64,000 nt of DNA from assembly GCA_037447605.1 (NCBI GenBank), contig CM074811.1:1753150-1817149 (forward strand), written 5' to 3'. A model generated the notes under the pieces. It saw only the letters and a list, made by a program, of their open reading frames with translations. It ran no database searches and had not been told where the DNA came from. Position 1 is the stretch's first letter. Each line of letters opens with the position of its first letter. This document shows positions 15,001 to 26,772 of the stretch, in pieces. Source of the DNA: Zygnema circumcarinatum (Eukaryota > Streptophyta > Zygnematophyceae > Zygnematales > Zygnemataceae). The translations under genes were made by a program, and so were the position numbers.

Positions 15001-17111
15001 AAGATTTTTACAAGTCAGAGAGACATCCGAAAATAATCAACCAAACTCGGTCGAGCCAAAGGGTTCATTAATACATTCCATACCTTGTGTGTTTTGAGAA
15101 GGTCATCGCCTGCTGTAGAACTGGCACAATGCTCGAGCAGAGGGAGCAACATGCCCACGTTTTCAAAAGTTAAAGTCGAAGCTTGAACCTCCACCATATA
15201 CTGCGAAAATGCTGGCTTGACCTGCAAATGGCCATATGCATGTACACAATCCTCTGAAAAGAATAAGGATAGGTTTGCAAAGGATAAATGAGAGGACATG
15301 TCTGCAATTAGGACAGTTGCTCGTAGGAGCTACTAAGAGTAGAACTTTCCAAGATATGCTATAATTTTCCTGTCCAAAAAAAACACGTGACCGAGAAAAA
15401 CAACTGTATTTGAAAAACTGAATAATGTGTTTGAATCTCCAAGAACTGGGCTTAGGCAGTTTGTAGGCAAAGCTAATCTTTTTATATTGCTCTGTGGGGC
15501 GCTTTTGTAGCGAGCTTATAACTCTAACAAAGACTGTCGATGAGTGATCGTGTTCTAGCGACATGAATGAACAGGAAGAAAGTTATAGTGGCCACAGAAG
15601 ACGAGCGACTGACAGCCCTATTCATGCAGAGACCGCGTCTAAGGTTGACTTCAGAAAACGGTGTCATGCCTGTTGCAAAAGTTGATGAAAGCAGTGAAGG
15701 GCTGATCTTCGGACCCTCCAAGGGCCCTGGAGGATCCCAGTGAGGAGAGTTGCTTGAACATCAAAAAGGCGAGAAAAAGCGGCTTTGACATGAAGCAGAT
15801 CTTGGTTGGCTCTCAGTAGAATTATGGACCAACGAAGTAGCTTCAAACGTGTGGCAATAGGAGAAGATTTTCCTGCCTTCGCAGCTGTTTGTACGAGACC
15901 TCCAATAAAGAGCTTCACAAATGACGGATCACGTTTAATAGCCTTACGAATGGTGCACTCTACAGCTGCAGCAGAACTGCGGTCCTCGTAAATGGGAAGT
16001 GTCCAAAATATCAAGCTCGCAAGTCTACCTGCTTGTTGTGAAAAATTCGAATCTGCAACCAATAAGTCATGGAGGGGCTTAAGAATGTCCCACTTTCAGG
16101 CTTCATGGCAATGCTTAGGTGGCATAGCAATTGCCATATAGTGGATAATGGAAGGGTCACGTACGTCATACATGTACAGGTAAATGCTCGTATACATACA
16201 ATACTACGAAGAAGGATGATCGCCAGATGAAACCCAACCTTTAAAAAGGCCTTTCACAAGGGACAACGAGACCACATGTGATAACTCGACATATTTATGC
16301 ACTCCGTTTTCACGTCTTAAAGCGTACAAAACCAATTCACCAAAAGCTTCGAGTGAAGCGAGATGCAGTCCCTTTATACCAAAGTCAGTGCCCTCTACAC
16401 AGCTAGCAAGGCAAAGAACCTCCGTATGCTTCAAACTACACAAAAAATGGCATGAAAGTATCGAACATGCAAATTGAAGTTCAATTGCAGAAAAATCGAC
16501 ATGATTAACAACCTTGCACCATGCCAATTCTCGCGCAACGAACCCGTATGACAATTAGGGAACAATCCCTCTTCTCTCACATGACACGTACAGCTTCACA
16601 AGCCAGAATTGGCATGAAATGAAAAATGCAGTGGATGATTTAAACAAAGTAAAGTTAATGAGGCTTCAGCAGTGACCCGAGACCTGGAAAACCAACCTGA
16701 GACAACTGTCAAAGGTTATAATCAATGGAGCTCTCTAACCATGAGGTTCTGGATAATTTTGCTCAAATATACCGGTCATTCGCAAACCGACGATTTGAGC
16801 ACTTTCACGACAGCTCAAATGGACCAAACTTTCCTCCGGCTGCTGATTTGAGTCATCAATTTAAACAAAAAAATTGTCTCCTCAGGGAAAAGAAATCCCT
16901 TCCCACACGAGCCGGCCTCTCTAATCGTAAGAGTGACCCTCGAAAGTGCAGCAAACAAGCCAATTCATGCTTCTTTCTAAGGTGCAAATTTCTTGCCTGG
17001 GAGCTCAATGGCTGTGGAAATTGATGAAGAGAAAAGAGCTACGCGTTCCTTTTGAGACGCTGTCCTCACGTGCTTCTCCGCCTCTTCCAGGATGGGTTCC
17101 AGATCCGCCAT
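1..17111 (-). CDS. GCN1: GCN1 / ILITHYIA translational activator, N-terminal half (partial)
   Basis: GCN1 is a giant HEAT-repeat protein that binds ribosomes and relays uncharged-tRNA stress to the eIF2-alpha kinase GCN2. The start is the ATG at 17111-17109 in a GCCGCCATGG context; the first exon holds T-A-S-x-K-E-R as in other GCN1 N-termini. Exons that keep phase: 16997-17111, 15670-16052, 15084-15221, 14333-14516, 13720-13917, 13185-13331, 12617-12801, 11955-12081, about 11563-11636, 11365-11447, 11089-11128, 10626-10792, 9866-10070, 9203-9280, 8561-8680, 8150-8209, 7813-7935, 7541-7694, 6804-6973, 6089-6418, 5255-5371, 4892-4993, 4348-4497, 3644-3811, 3234-3407, 2671-2793, 1872-1952, 1399-1515, 1006-1178, 611-692. 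They give 1,456 codons, colinear with plant GCN1. Landmarks are FENYLDKK, DKYGERRGAAFGLAGVVKG (opening of the eEF3-like region) and KLGRLFEPY. The eEF3-like core and GCN2-binding part lie off the left edge. Bases 1-610 gave no exon I could trust. Three introns use GC donors. Confidence 0.95.
6175..6220. repeat. CT/GA dinucleotide repeat inside a GCN1 exon
   Basis: A run of CT dinucleotides broken by a few CCCT steps lies inside GCN1 exon 6089-6418. On the minus strand it reads as alternating Arg-Glu and Gly-Glu between QADSQKGQK and GAVGRVVRG. The flanks align with other GCN1 proteins at about the expected spacing, so the repeat replaces a normal linker and is not an intron. Confidence 0.85.
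9774..9865. repeat. TCCC and TGCC microsatellites at a GCN1 splice donor
   Basis: About sixteen TCCC units are followed by about five TGCC units. On the minus strand the tract starts at the GT of the donor closing exon 9866-10070, so the intron opens with GGCA repeats and then GGGA repeats. Such tracts vary in length and could influence splicing here, but that is inference. Confidence 0.85.
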
Positions 17112-17147
17112 GGCGGCAAGCTGCTTTACGGAGCGCAGCAGCGCCTA

Positions 17148-17523
<376 letters not shown>

Positions 17524-18033
17524 TAAGGCCCTTCCTCGTCCTCTGTTGAGAAGCAAATTGAAGTTGAAGCATTTGTATGGGACTTGGGTGAAAAATTGTT
17601 CATAGAATTCTTCAACGCAGTCATGTGGAAGTGTAAATTCAACTCAATAGCAAGAAAAAGGCAGGTTCTAGGCAGGCATTCTCTTTATTTTTCTTTAGAA
17701 TTAAGTGTGCTTGTAGGGTGTGGAAGACATAAACAAGTTCAGAATGGGAAAATGATGTGGCATTGATCTCACGATAGCGACGCCATCAAATGTACACGGA
17801 CAAAATCGACATGGGGAACCACGAGGAACTGGTCGCGAAGGACCTAAGAACAATAGGAAAAAGCTATGAGTGGAAATCTACTTCTATTTCAGAATCAGTT
17901 CACAATCGCCTTTGAGTACAGTTCGCAATGAACATGATCAAAATTACAGGGACTGCAAAGTAACGAGAAAGGATTACGCAGAAAACAGTCGTTATGAGAA
18001 TGAACTAAGTGTTCTCACTACTACTGAAGGAGT

Positions 18034-19871
18034 TCACGCCAATACCGTGCTTATTCCTTTGGGCATTTTCCCCAGCATCATCTGCTTCACAGGACATTTG
18101 TCTGCAACACCGAACTAGAAAAAGACACGTGAGCGAGTACACAATAGGCCTGAGTAAAAGGACCAAAAACAAATTTACAGTTGAGACTTGATAGCAAACA
18201 ATCGCCACAACTAAATTCGAACTAATGAACGACAATAGCAACAAGTTAAGCAATCTCAAGACAGTTCACAATATCTGAACTAGAAAAGGCAATATGATGC
18301 GAACCAGCAATCTGAAGGAGGCGAGATTTCTGCTCCTCGCTGAGTTGACCCTCCAGGTGGAGTTCAAGAACTAGACCTTCCGAAATGTGGCCGGCTGCTT
18401 CCCCCTTTCCAATCACAGTCAGCATCAGTCTGAAAATGGAAACTTGAGCAATGACAAGGGTGTCGATCTCTACAGGCAGCAAAGCGAAGGCAAAAGGCTA
18501 TCAGCTAAGCTATAAAGATAAATGGAAACAGGAAGCTCCTAAATGAAACAGAGATGATGTTTATAACATTAAAGACAAAAAAACGAAAAGCATGGGAGCA
18601 TGTCATGCAAGTTAATGAAGGGGATAAAACTTAGGACCTTGCACGCTGGAAAGAGAGACTGCAAAGAGAGACATTGAGATAGAGAGGGAGAGAGTGGGGA
18701 AACGTCCTGATGAATTTGTTTAGAAGGGTGGATAGGGGGGGGGAAGAGGAAAAAGTGACAACTAGGAAACGTAAAAGTGATGGCAGACCCTACAAGACAT
18801 ACGGAAAGGAGATCGGACAGAAGAGACGAGTTCAGGTCAGGTCAAACCACCTAACAATGATAGAAGAATTGGGAGTGCACTCACGGGTTCTATGGCTGCA
18901 CTCCTTCACTTCCACTCGCACATGCGTGAGAGGCCATTCCTTCCGATCTGCATACTGTTTATCCCTTCGGACCTTTTAAGGGCCCAATCTGAAGTCTGCT
19001 GGGGTCATTAACTGTTCAATCATCATGCTCCTTCCTTCTGAAAGATTCAAAACCATAACCATAGGTCCATTTAGTTCGACAAGGTATAAGGGCAATGCAG
19101 CACAGTTAAGTAGTACCGCCTTTTTAACAGTAACTTGCGAATAGGAGTATGCTATACAAAATGCTTGAATGGACTACGAAAGAATTATTTTTAACTATTA
19201 GCATCTTTCTAAATCCACAGAGCACTAAGCAGACTTTTGTTCTTCAAGGACTTAGCAGCTGAATATAGTTCAAAAAGGGGCAGAAAGGCGACCCACCAAT
19301 CGAAGAGTCATCGAAGTACAGAGACCGACTGCCGCAAGAGCGAGTTCTTTGGGCCTGCAAGCGCACCCAATAATACCAAACACAGCTAGGATGACAGACA
19401 AAGCAACGAGAGGTTTCAGAAAATGCTAAAAAAACATCAAAAGTTCCAAACGATGAAGGCTCGACCAGGAATCGATAACAAACTCTTCCAAACACTTCAG
19501 GTCAATGAAACAGCTCAAAAGAAAACCTTGAATGAGTAACCTTTTCATCACAAGACCTGACCACTGATACCCAAATAAAACATACAAGAGCATGAGAAAT
19601 TAGAGGCTTTTNNNNNNNNNNNNNNNNNNNNNNNNNNNNNNNNNNNNNNNNNNNNNNNNNNNNNNNNNNNNNNNNNNNNNNNNNNNNNNNNNNNNNNNNN
19701 NNNNNNNNNNNGCATCCATCCATCCATCCATCCCTCCGTCGCACATGGAAAGCCATATCTTCAAAAATCCAAAGCTCGAACTAATGACGGAACTGCGCCT
19801 TTCAAGGGGGCATGCACAAGGGGAACGGAATGCCATAAAGACGATACTCGCCGTTGGATCGAAGAACGCAT
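18034..19871 (-). CDS. OsmC/Ohr-family protein, probably organellar
   Basis: OsmC/Ohr proteins are small, usually dimeric thiol-dependent peroxidases of organic hydroperoxides. Four pieces were found. Exon 19297-19354 encodes PKELALAAVGLCTSMTLRL with the N-terminal catalytic cysteine region. Exon 18885-18954 encodes YADRKEWPLTHVRVEVKE and joins it in phase. Exon 18305-18429 encodes ELHLEGQLSEEQKSRLLQIA. Exon 18034-18101 encodes the second cysteine motif KCPVKQMM and ends ISTVLA-stop, joining in phase to give IADKCPV. The join between 18885 and 18429 does not keep phase, so a small exon or another border is missing there. An ATG at 19871 opens a basic, serine-rich stretch (RSSIQRRVSSLWHS) resembling a mitochondrial or plastid presequence. 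The exon linking it to the rest is lost in or near the 19612-19711 gap. The family call is strong; the N-terminus is tentative. Confidence 0.75.
19612..19711. other. Assembly gap of 100 N
   Basis: Exactly 100 undetermined bases, the usual placeholder for a scaffold gap of unknown size. It falls inside the OsmC gene, between its likely first exon and the catalytic-cysteine exon. Confidence 0.99.
19712..19736. repeat. CATC microsatellite at the gap edge
   Basis: About five CATC units abut the right side of the N run. A tetranucleotide repeat at the edge may be why assembly failed here. Confidence 0.8.
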
Positions 19872-20225
19872 CCAACGGTCCTGATTTGAAGCAGGTCCGC
19901 CGCCGCCTCCCGCCGGAAAGCTCGGACTGACGCCTTCCAACGGGCAGCGACTCGTGGTTCGTGATGACGTCATGTATTTGTCACTGAAAGCCGTGTACTT
20001 GTCCGTATGTGGAGTACAATTGTACTTCCAACCGTACATACCATGCCCATGCCCATGCCCATGCCATCGCATGCCATGCCATTGCCATGCCCGTTCTCTC
20101 ACTCCGGCAGTGGTAGTGCTCTTTCGCGCTACGACTAGAGGCGGGGTTTGGAGCTTCACGTTGCAAGAGCTGTCAAAGGCTGGTTGAGGGAGAAGCAGGC
20201 GTGGGAGCGAGGAGAAGGAGGAGGG
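19872..20225. promoter_or_regulatory. Shared divergent promoter, OsmC gene and ABCF4
   Basis: The proposed OsmC start (minus) and the ABCF4 start (plus) are about 355 bases apart with no room for another gene, so both promoters must lie here. At 20040-20092 it carries tandem CCCATG/CATGCC hexamers merging into GCATGC half-palindromes. A TGACGTCA sequence at about 19963 matches a bZIP/CRE palindrome. Function is inferred from position. Confidence 0.5.
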
Positions 20226-23200
20226 ATGGTGAGGCCTAAGGAGAAGGCAAGTGCGGCGACGGGAGGGAAGAAGGAGTCCAAAAAAGTGACATCTGTCAGT
20301 CAGATATCACTGGAGGAGCCGAAGGCGAAAGCCCCCCCAAGGCAAGTAAAAGGTAAAGGCAAGACGCCGGCGAATGATTATTTGGCAGGGGTAGACTTGC
20401 CGCCCTCGGATGATGAAGAACCGGAGGTGCTGAACTTCAGAAGTGATGAGGAGAGCGATGATGACGATGATGAGGATGAGAGAAGGGGAGGCAGAGGGAG
20501 GGGGAGCGGAGTGGTGCATGCGGTGAGTTTCCAGGTTACGGACCGGGAGCTGAGGAAAAGGGAGAAGAAGGAGCAGTTACTTGCTCAAGTTCAGGAGCAG
20601 GCGAAACAGGAAGCCTTGAAGGAGGATGATGATTCTGCTTTTTCAGTTACTCTGGGGGCGAAGTCGGCTGTTCTGGACGGAGAGGAGGGCGTGGATGATA
20701 AAGCGAAGGACGTTAAGGTAGAAATTTTTTCGGTTTCTGCACGCGGTAAGGAACTGTTCAGGAACGCTTCTATAACTATTGTGCATGGCAGGCGCTATGG
20801 CTTGGTAGGTCCTAACGGGAAGGGCAAATCGACACTGTTAAAGCTTATGGCTAAGCGGCAGTTACCAGTTCCGAAAAACATCGACGTACTACTTGTGGAG
20901 CAAGAGGTGGTAGGAGACAGTAGATCGGCTCTCGAGGCAGTCGTCTCAGCTGACAAAGAGCTGATGGAGCTCAGAGCTGAAGAAGCGAGGCTTAGGGCTA
21001 TAGCTGAGCAAGAGGGAGAGGAAGAAGTGAGTACGGTAGAGTCAACCAAGGCGGGGGCAGAGGCTGGAATAGAGGAGGACAAGGACGCGAATGAGAATGA
21101 AGACGAATTGGAGGATATGGAACATGATGATGATGACGATGTGGATGAGCGACCTGTTTCCAGAAAAGGAGCTGCAAAAAAGTTACACGGAAAAGACAAG
21201 CAGCATGTTAAGGGAAAGGGGAAGGGAATGAAGCCAAAGCATAAAGGTGGTGCTAAGGACGAAGTTGTTGAGTCTGCTCGAGGTGAGGAGGATTCCTTAA
21301 CAGCTGGCGAGCAGCTTGCAGAGGTTTATGAACGTATGCGGATTATCGGTGCTGAAGCTGCGGAAGCACGAGCATCGAAGATTCTGGCGGGGTTAGGTTT
21401 CACAAAGGACATGCAGGTACTGGGGTATCCAGGATCTCAAAATTTCTTTCCACTTGCGAAAGGAACGCCAAATCTTGACCTTTTATTGTACTAGACTCCA
21501 ACAGTTTTTGAACGGCTTGCGTGTTTTTATAATGCACAGTGGAGTATGCTATATGGCATCTGCTCGAGAGCTCTCCTTTTGTAATCAGCACTTACAATTA
21601 GACTTGTTTTGACAGGCGATTTCACAGTCTCATGAAGCCAGTTTCATACCCTGAGAAACCCTCTTCGTGTGCAGGGCCGGGCAACAAAGTCGTTTAGCGG
21701 AGGCTGGAGAATGCGAATTTCACTTGCTCGAGCTCTTTACGTGCAACCGACGCTCCTGTTGCTTGACGAACCCACAAACCATTTAGACCTCCGTGCAGTC
21801 ATTTGGTTGGAAGAGTATCTGATGCGGTGGAAGAAGACTCTGATTGTCGTGTCGCATGATCGTGATTTTTTGAACTCTGTTTCCACGGACATCATACATC
21901 TACATGATGAAAAGCTCTTGTTCTACAAGGTCAGTTCTTCTTGTCTTTGCCCGTACAGCCCCTTATGATCATTTTGGAAAAAAATAATAAGCAGGCGCTG
22001 CGCCTTGCAACCTCAGCAGGGCTTTGACCGACAGAAGGGAATAGACAACGTTGGTCAATGAAAGATTTAGAGATGGGCGAAAGAGAACGGAACACCTCTC
22101 CGTTATGAAGAATTCCAAGTGTGATATTTTAGAAACTTAACGTAGTGCTGAAGGAAACCCTACTTTTTTTCCGCTCCCGCCCTCCCTTTTCTGCCTCTCT
22201 CTGTCTTTTCCTCCTTGCAATCTATTTACCCCTTAAAAAAGCATGTGGCAACTCAGTTCATGGAACACCTGAATTTTATAAAATGAACTCAACAATAATG
22301 CATGTTCACTTCCACTGTCCTGATTTAGATCTCAAGGTAGTCACTTTTTTTTTCATATGTTTATGTGACTAATGGCAAGTAACTTTGTTTGTTTTAACTT
22401 TGTTTTTGGTTCTCATCTTCTTTAGCAATTCGCATTTGCCCAGTGATCCTATCCATTCCGATTGACCATTTACAGTATGTCTCATAGCTTCAGCACCGGG
22501 CAATTCCTGAAAAGCAAGTTGTTGTGGTGTAGGCTCTGTGAGAACCTCTTACTTCCTGAGCAGGATTCAGACATTTTTAAAACATTGGTACGTTTATTTG
22601 GATCTGCAGGGCAATTTTGAGGCCTTTGAATCAATGTATGAACAGAAGCGGCGCGAGAACAATAAGAAATTCGAAACATTTGAGAAGCAGCTCAGGTTAG
22701 CCAAGCGGACTGGGAACAAAGCCACGCAGGACAAGGTAAAATTTCCTTGTTGGATCAGACCAATTTTTCTGAACTATGTCGGAGCTTGTGTTTTCAGCTC
22801 AGGCATTATCATTTGGAGTGGATGCGGATGTGCGAATTGGTGAAGTTTGCTAAGTTCGCCTGGTATGTGAGCAGGTGAAAGACAAAGCAAAAATGGCTTC
22901 TCAGAAGGAGGCGAAGAAAGGCAGGAAAGGGGGGCAGGCAGCACAAGAAGACGAGGATGCGCCGGCTGAAGCGCCCCGGAGGTGGCGGGACTACTCTGTC
23001 GAATTCCACTTCCCGGAGCCGACAGAACTTACACCTCCCCTTCTGCAGCTCAAGGATGTAGAATTCGGATATCCAGGAAGGGAGGATTTTTCTTTGAAAA
23101 GAATCGATGTCGGTGTGGACATGGGGACGAGGGTGGCCATAGTTGGACCCAATGGGGCAGGGAAGTCAACTCTGCTAAATCTTTTAGCCGGAGATTTACA

Positions 23201-23884
23201 GCCCACCAAGGGGGAGTCTCGGCAAAGTCAGAAACTCCGAATTGGAAGATATTCGCAGCACTTTGTGGATCTTCTGCAGTTTGACGAAACGCCTGTGCAG
23301 TACCTGCTGCGGCTCTACCCTGACCAGGAGGGTCCCAGCAAGCAGGAGGCGGTGAGGGCCAAACTGGGGAAGTTTGGGCTGCCCAGCCACAACCATCTTA
23401 CCCCCATTGTAAAACTCTCAGGAGGACAGAAATCTCGGGTGGTGTTCACATCCATTTCAATGAAGAGGCCACACATTCTGCTACTGGACGAGCCAACAAA
23501 TCACCTTGACATGCAGGTAATGTCGCCGTAGTTTGCGGGACGTGCCTCTCGAGCAGGCATGTGCTGAATTTGTCTTAAGTTGTTGTCAATCTGAAGGATG
23601 CGGCTTGCCCTTCTGAACATGTCAAGGAGTTAGAGCTCACACTTTTTTTTTATGACTTTTTGCTGCAGAGTATTGATGCGCTAGCAGATGCCCTTGACGA
23701 GTTTACCGGCGGAGTGGTGCTGGTGAGCCATGATTCACGCCTTATCTCCCGAGTTTGTGAAGACGAGGAACGTAGTGAAATTTGGGTGGTGGAGGATGGG
23801 ACTTGCAAAAAGTATCCAGGCAGTTTTGAGGAATACAAAGAGGAGCTCATAAAGGAGATTGTTGCGGAAGTGGAGGAAGATTAG
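20226..23884 (+). CDS. ABCF4: ABC transporter F family, GCN4/ABCF4 type
   Basis: A soluble tandem ABC ATPase with no membrane segments, of the plant GCN4 / animal ABCF1 type, which acts with ribosomes and eIF2. Exons 20226-21416, 21675-21929, 22610-22735, 22875-23516 and 23669-23884 all keep phase and give 809 residues. After a charged N-terminal arm with [10 protein letters not shown], the first ATPase domain shows Walker [10 protein letters not shown], signature FSGGW and Walker [12 protein letters not shown]. The second shows [16 protein letters not shown] and [11 protein letters not shown]. The start MVRPKEK at 20226 is preferred over an in-frame ATG 78 bases upstream because family members begin just before such a lysine-rich stretch. 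The first ATPase domain carries an unusual acidic then basic insertion (about residues 255-365). A GCN1-pathway relationship fits its neighbour but is not shown by sequence. Confidence 0.96.
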
Positions 23885-25272
23885 CTGTGTAGGTAGAGTG
23901 TAGTTTCTAAAGCGGAGGAGTCGAGGCTCGTTTTGTTCATTGTAACACAGAGTCATATTTTATAGGCTCCTCTCGGGCACTGCAGCGTCCATCCATGTAT
24001 TTGTGTTCCCGGTAACGGCGTAGCATGGCCCATTTGTTACTTCATTGTTGAAATTAAGCAGTGCAAGTAATGTAGGGAAGTCACAAAAACGTTACTTATT
24101 AACGGTAGGCTCGTGCAAGTTCCTCGATCAATAGAAAAGAGAATGGGAACAGGAATGGCGTGCCGTTGCTGCGTGCGCGTAGAGCTACCGTAGTTCGTAG
24201 GCGAAATTCCGATGTGGTTCACGCCTTCAGATGTCCTTCCATGTTGACATGGGCTCATAGCGGCATGGCCATCCCTTGCGCATCCATTCGCTCAACAGTC
24301 GAAAAGCTGCAGATTGTGGCGCGAACACATGTAGATAGTACGTTGCACGCTGCAGTGCATGTACTCATGGATTGGCCGGAGAGCAGCATCGGTACCACAA
24401 CGGGGAACGGTGGCGTGGATCTCACAATGGCCACGCTTCATATGTACATATGAGAGACCCCCATGAAGAACCAACATGAAAAGTTAACAAATGACCTTAA
24501 GGTCAAAAAGAATCTTTGAGCAGGCTGCTTCTACTAAGCTTGACAGGGCGACTCTATTAGCAGCCAATGTTGTTGGGAAATCGCCAGTGTTGGGCACATC
24601 GAGCCGAGGGTGGAAGCCCACCATTCAAATTCAGCATTCACATTAGTAACAGGATACCTCCTTCAAACGAGCACACGAGTAATGCATAAAATGCCTGTCT
24701 GTGGTCAACTGGTGAATCAGTTTGAATCTATGGATTGAGCGGCGTACAGTAGAGCTGTCTTGGTGCATTGTGAGAACTACAACCTGCTGAGCCAAGGTAC
24801 AATATTTTGGGTCTGCTGCCCCGGCGTGGCTTTGAAGAGAGGGGACGGAGACCAATGGTTGGACCCTTTATTCACCGCAATAGCGATGCGAATCACATCT
24901 CGGCTGCCATTCTCTTCACAACCCTTCCAAGAGTAGGAGAGCCCTATACTCGGACAGAGCAGTCCTAACCTTAACTATATCAAGAAGGAGATACTTTAAA
25001 TGACCTCCGCTAATATCAAACATACAGCCGCACAGAAAAGCAGCTGTTTATGAACTCAACTCTCAAACAAGAAATCTCGTCATATAACAAATATACAAAT
25101 GAACCCGCCTTCCACTTGCTTGAAAGTGGCCTGGTAGGAAAAAACCTAACTCTCTGAAAACTTACCCATACCTACAAGACAATGGATGAAGAGCTTGAAG
25201 CCCCTGTACAAGAGGAAACTCTCCCGAGCTTCCAATGATTGAAAGGAACTGCATGGGAGTCTGAAAATATGT
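23885..25272. other. Intergenic, ABCF4 tail to DnaJ tail
   Basis: No gene could be supported. ABCF4 (plus) and the DnaJ gene (minus) converge here, so both 3' untranslated regions and terminators should lie in this stretch. Short open frames (for example 24160-24453 plus) show no recognisable motif. Confidence 0.6.
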
Positions 25273-26772
25273 TCAGGATGATGGCCCCTCAGTGGATGCA
25301 TGATGCGCCCTTGCTTGCGCCATTTGGGCAGCCCAAGACCCCGCCTTCGGAGCTCTTCTGGCTTTGAGACCCCCCATCTGAGACTCCACCTGGGCTTGCC
25401 AGCTCTTCATAGCCTCCGTCTGAAACCAAACCGCATTTCATCTAGCCGTGAAAACAAGGCTTAAGAGTAAAGAATAGACGCTACAGATTGGTACTAGTTA
25501 TGTCGGGACTGATTGGATAGAGATCAGTGTAGATTGGAAGATGACTGAAAGTGGGAACTACAGCCAACCGTATAAAATTGCACAGGTAACTGAAGAACGT
25601 AAAGCACATCGACTATAGCAAATCTGTGAAACTCTCCTAAAAAACCCAAAAAAATCCTGAGCTTGACTTCTACACTCTTAACGTTCAGCAAAGTGGTATC
25701 CAAAACACACGGGCAAGAAATACACCCTTTATCCGACGAAAATTCAGAGATATTCGTGAGTTATGTCAAACCTACGCTTCCTGCCTTGTACTTACAAATG
25801 CAAGAAACCTCGAAAACTGCCAAGCATTGAATAAGTTGTTTCTGCAGTGGTTCTTTTTAGAAGAAAGGAAAGAAAGCCCATAGCTTTCAACCCTAATGCG
25901 AAAAATGCTTTGCCTTTGTGCTTGAGCTGTGGTTAAGAGTGCCACATGCAGGAAGCCTACCGGAGACAGATGAACGACCTAGATTTAAAGGCAAAGGTGA
26001 AAGGGGCATTAGACCTTGAAAATGAGCAAGAATATCAATATGAGATTAAAATGGAGGACATTTTAATCTCATAAAAATCAAATTATACGAAAAATTGGCA
26101 GGTCGAGGGATGGTTACCGTCGTGTTATTTTGCAACCGTAGTAGCCATAAATCGGTGATAAAATGCTGAAGCTAAGATATTTCTCAGCTTCACATACGGG
26201 GCAGGACCAGGAAAACCAGTCCAAGAAACCTGAACTTGTTTTCATCCCCTCCATGAAGTTTATGTTTTCAGAAAATTCCAGCATACCTGCTCTTCTGGAG
26301 AGGACCACCGTGCCTGAGTTTCCCATGGCCGCCTCCTTTGCTGCCATGGCCGCCGCCTCCCAAGGCCCTCCCCTCTCCTTACCCTCCCGGGATTCATCAT
26401 CTCGTAGTCATACAGGGCTCGCTGAGCAGGGTCTGACAACGTTTCGTAGGCCTGCTGGACCTCTATGAACCGGCGCGTGCACTCTTCCGGAGTTAGACCG
26501 TCGCCCCTACACACATCAGGATGGTATCTGCGTGCAAGCTGCCTGTATGCCACCTTTATCTCCGACGTCTTCACAGTCCGAGAGAGACCAAGGAGAGAAT
26601 AAAAGCAGCTTCCAGACACAGCTTCTTCATCCGACGACCGAGGCGCACTCTCTGTCTCCACAAATGCCGCTTTTGTGCGAATGCCGCACCGCTGCGCAGA
26701 ACCGGCCCGGGGCCTTGCAGACGTTACAGCAACAGTGCAGAAGCAGAACTGCGACGCCGACGCTGCCAACAT
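25273..26772 (-). CDS. Chloroplast J20-type DnaJ co-chaperone
   Basis: A J-domain protein that would hand substrates to plastid Hsp70. Two exons join in phase: 26287-26772 and 25419 down to the stop at 25273, giving 210 residues. Residues 1-45 are Ala/Ser/Arg-rich with few acids, like a transit peptide. The J domain follows: FYSLLGLSRTVKTSEIKVAY, then RRYHPDVC with the HPD tripeptide needed to stimulate Hsp70, then RFIEVQQAYETLSDPAQR and ALYDYEM. The second exon encodes a tail (SWQAQVESQMGGLKARR) that matches the conserved end of Arabidopsis DnaJ 20, which in that plant helps turn over DXS. There is no zinc-finger or C-terminal domain, so this is a type III J protein. The 867-base intron holds no gene. 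Confidence 0.92.

Noticed and set aside
16204-16554. Minus-strand frame of 116 codons inside GCN1
   Set aside because: The flanking exons (16997-17111 and 15670-16052) join directly in phase and match GCN1 without it, so it is intron sequence.
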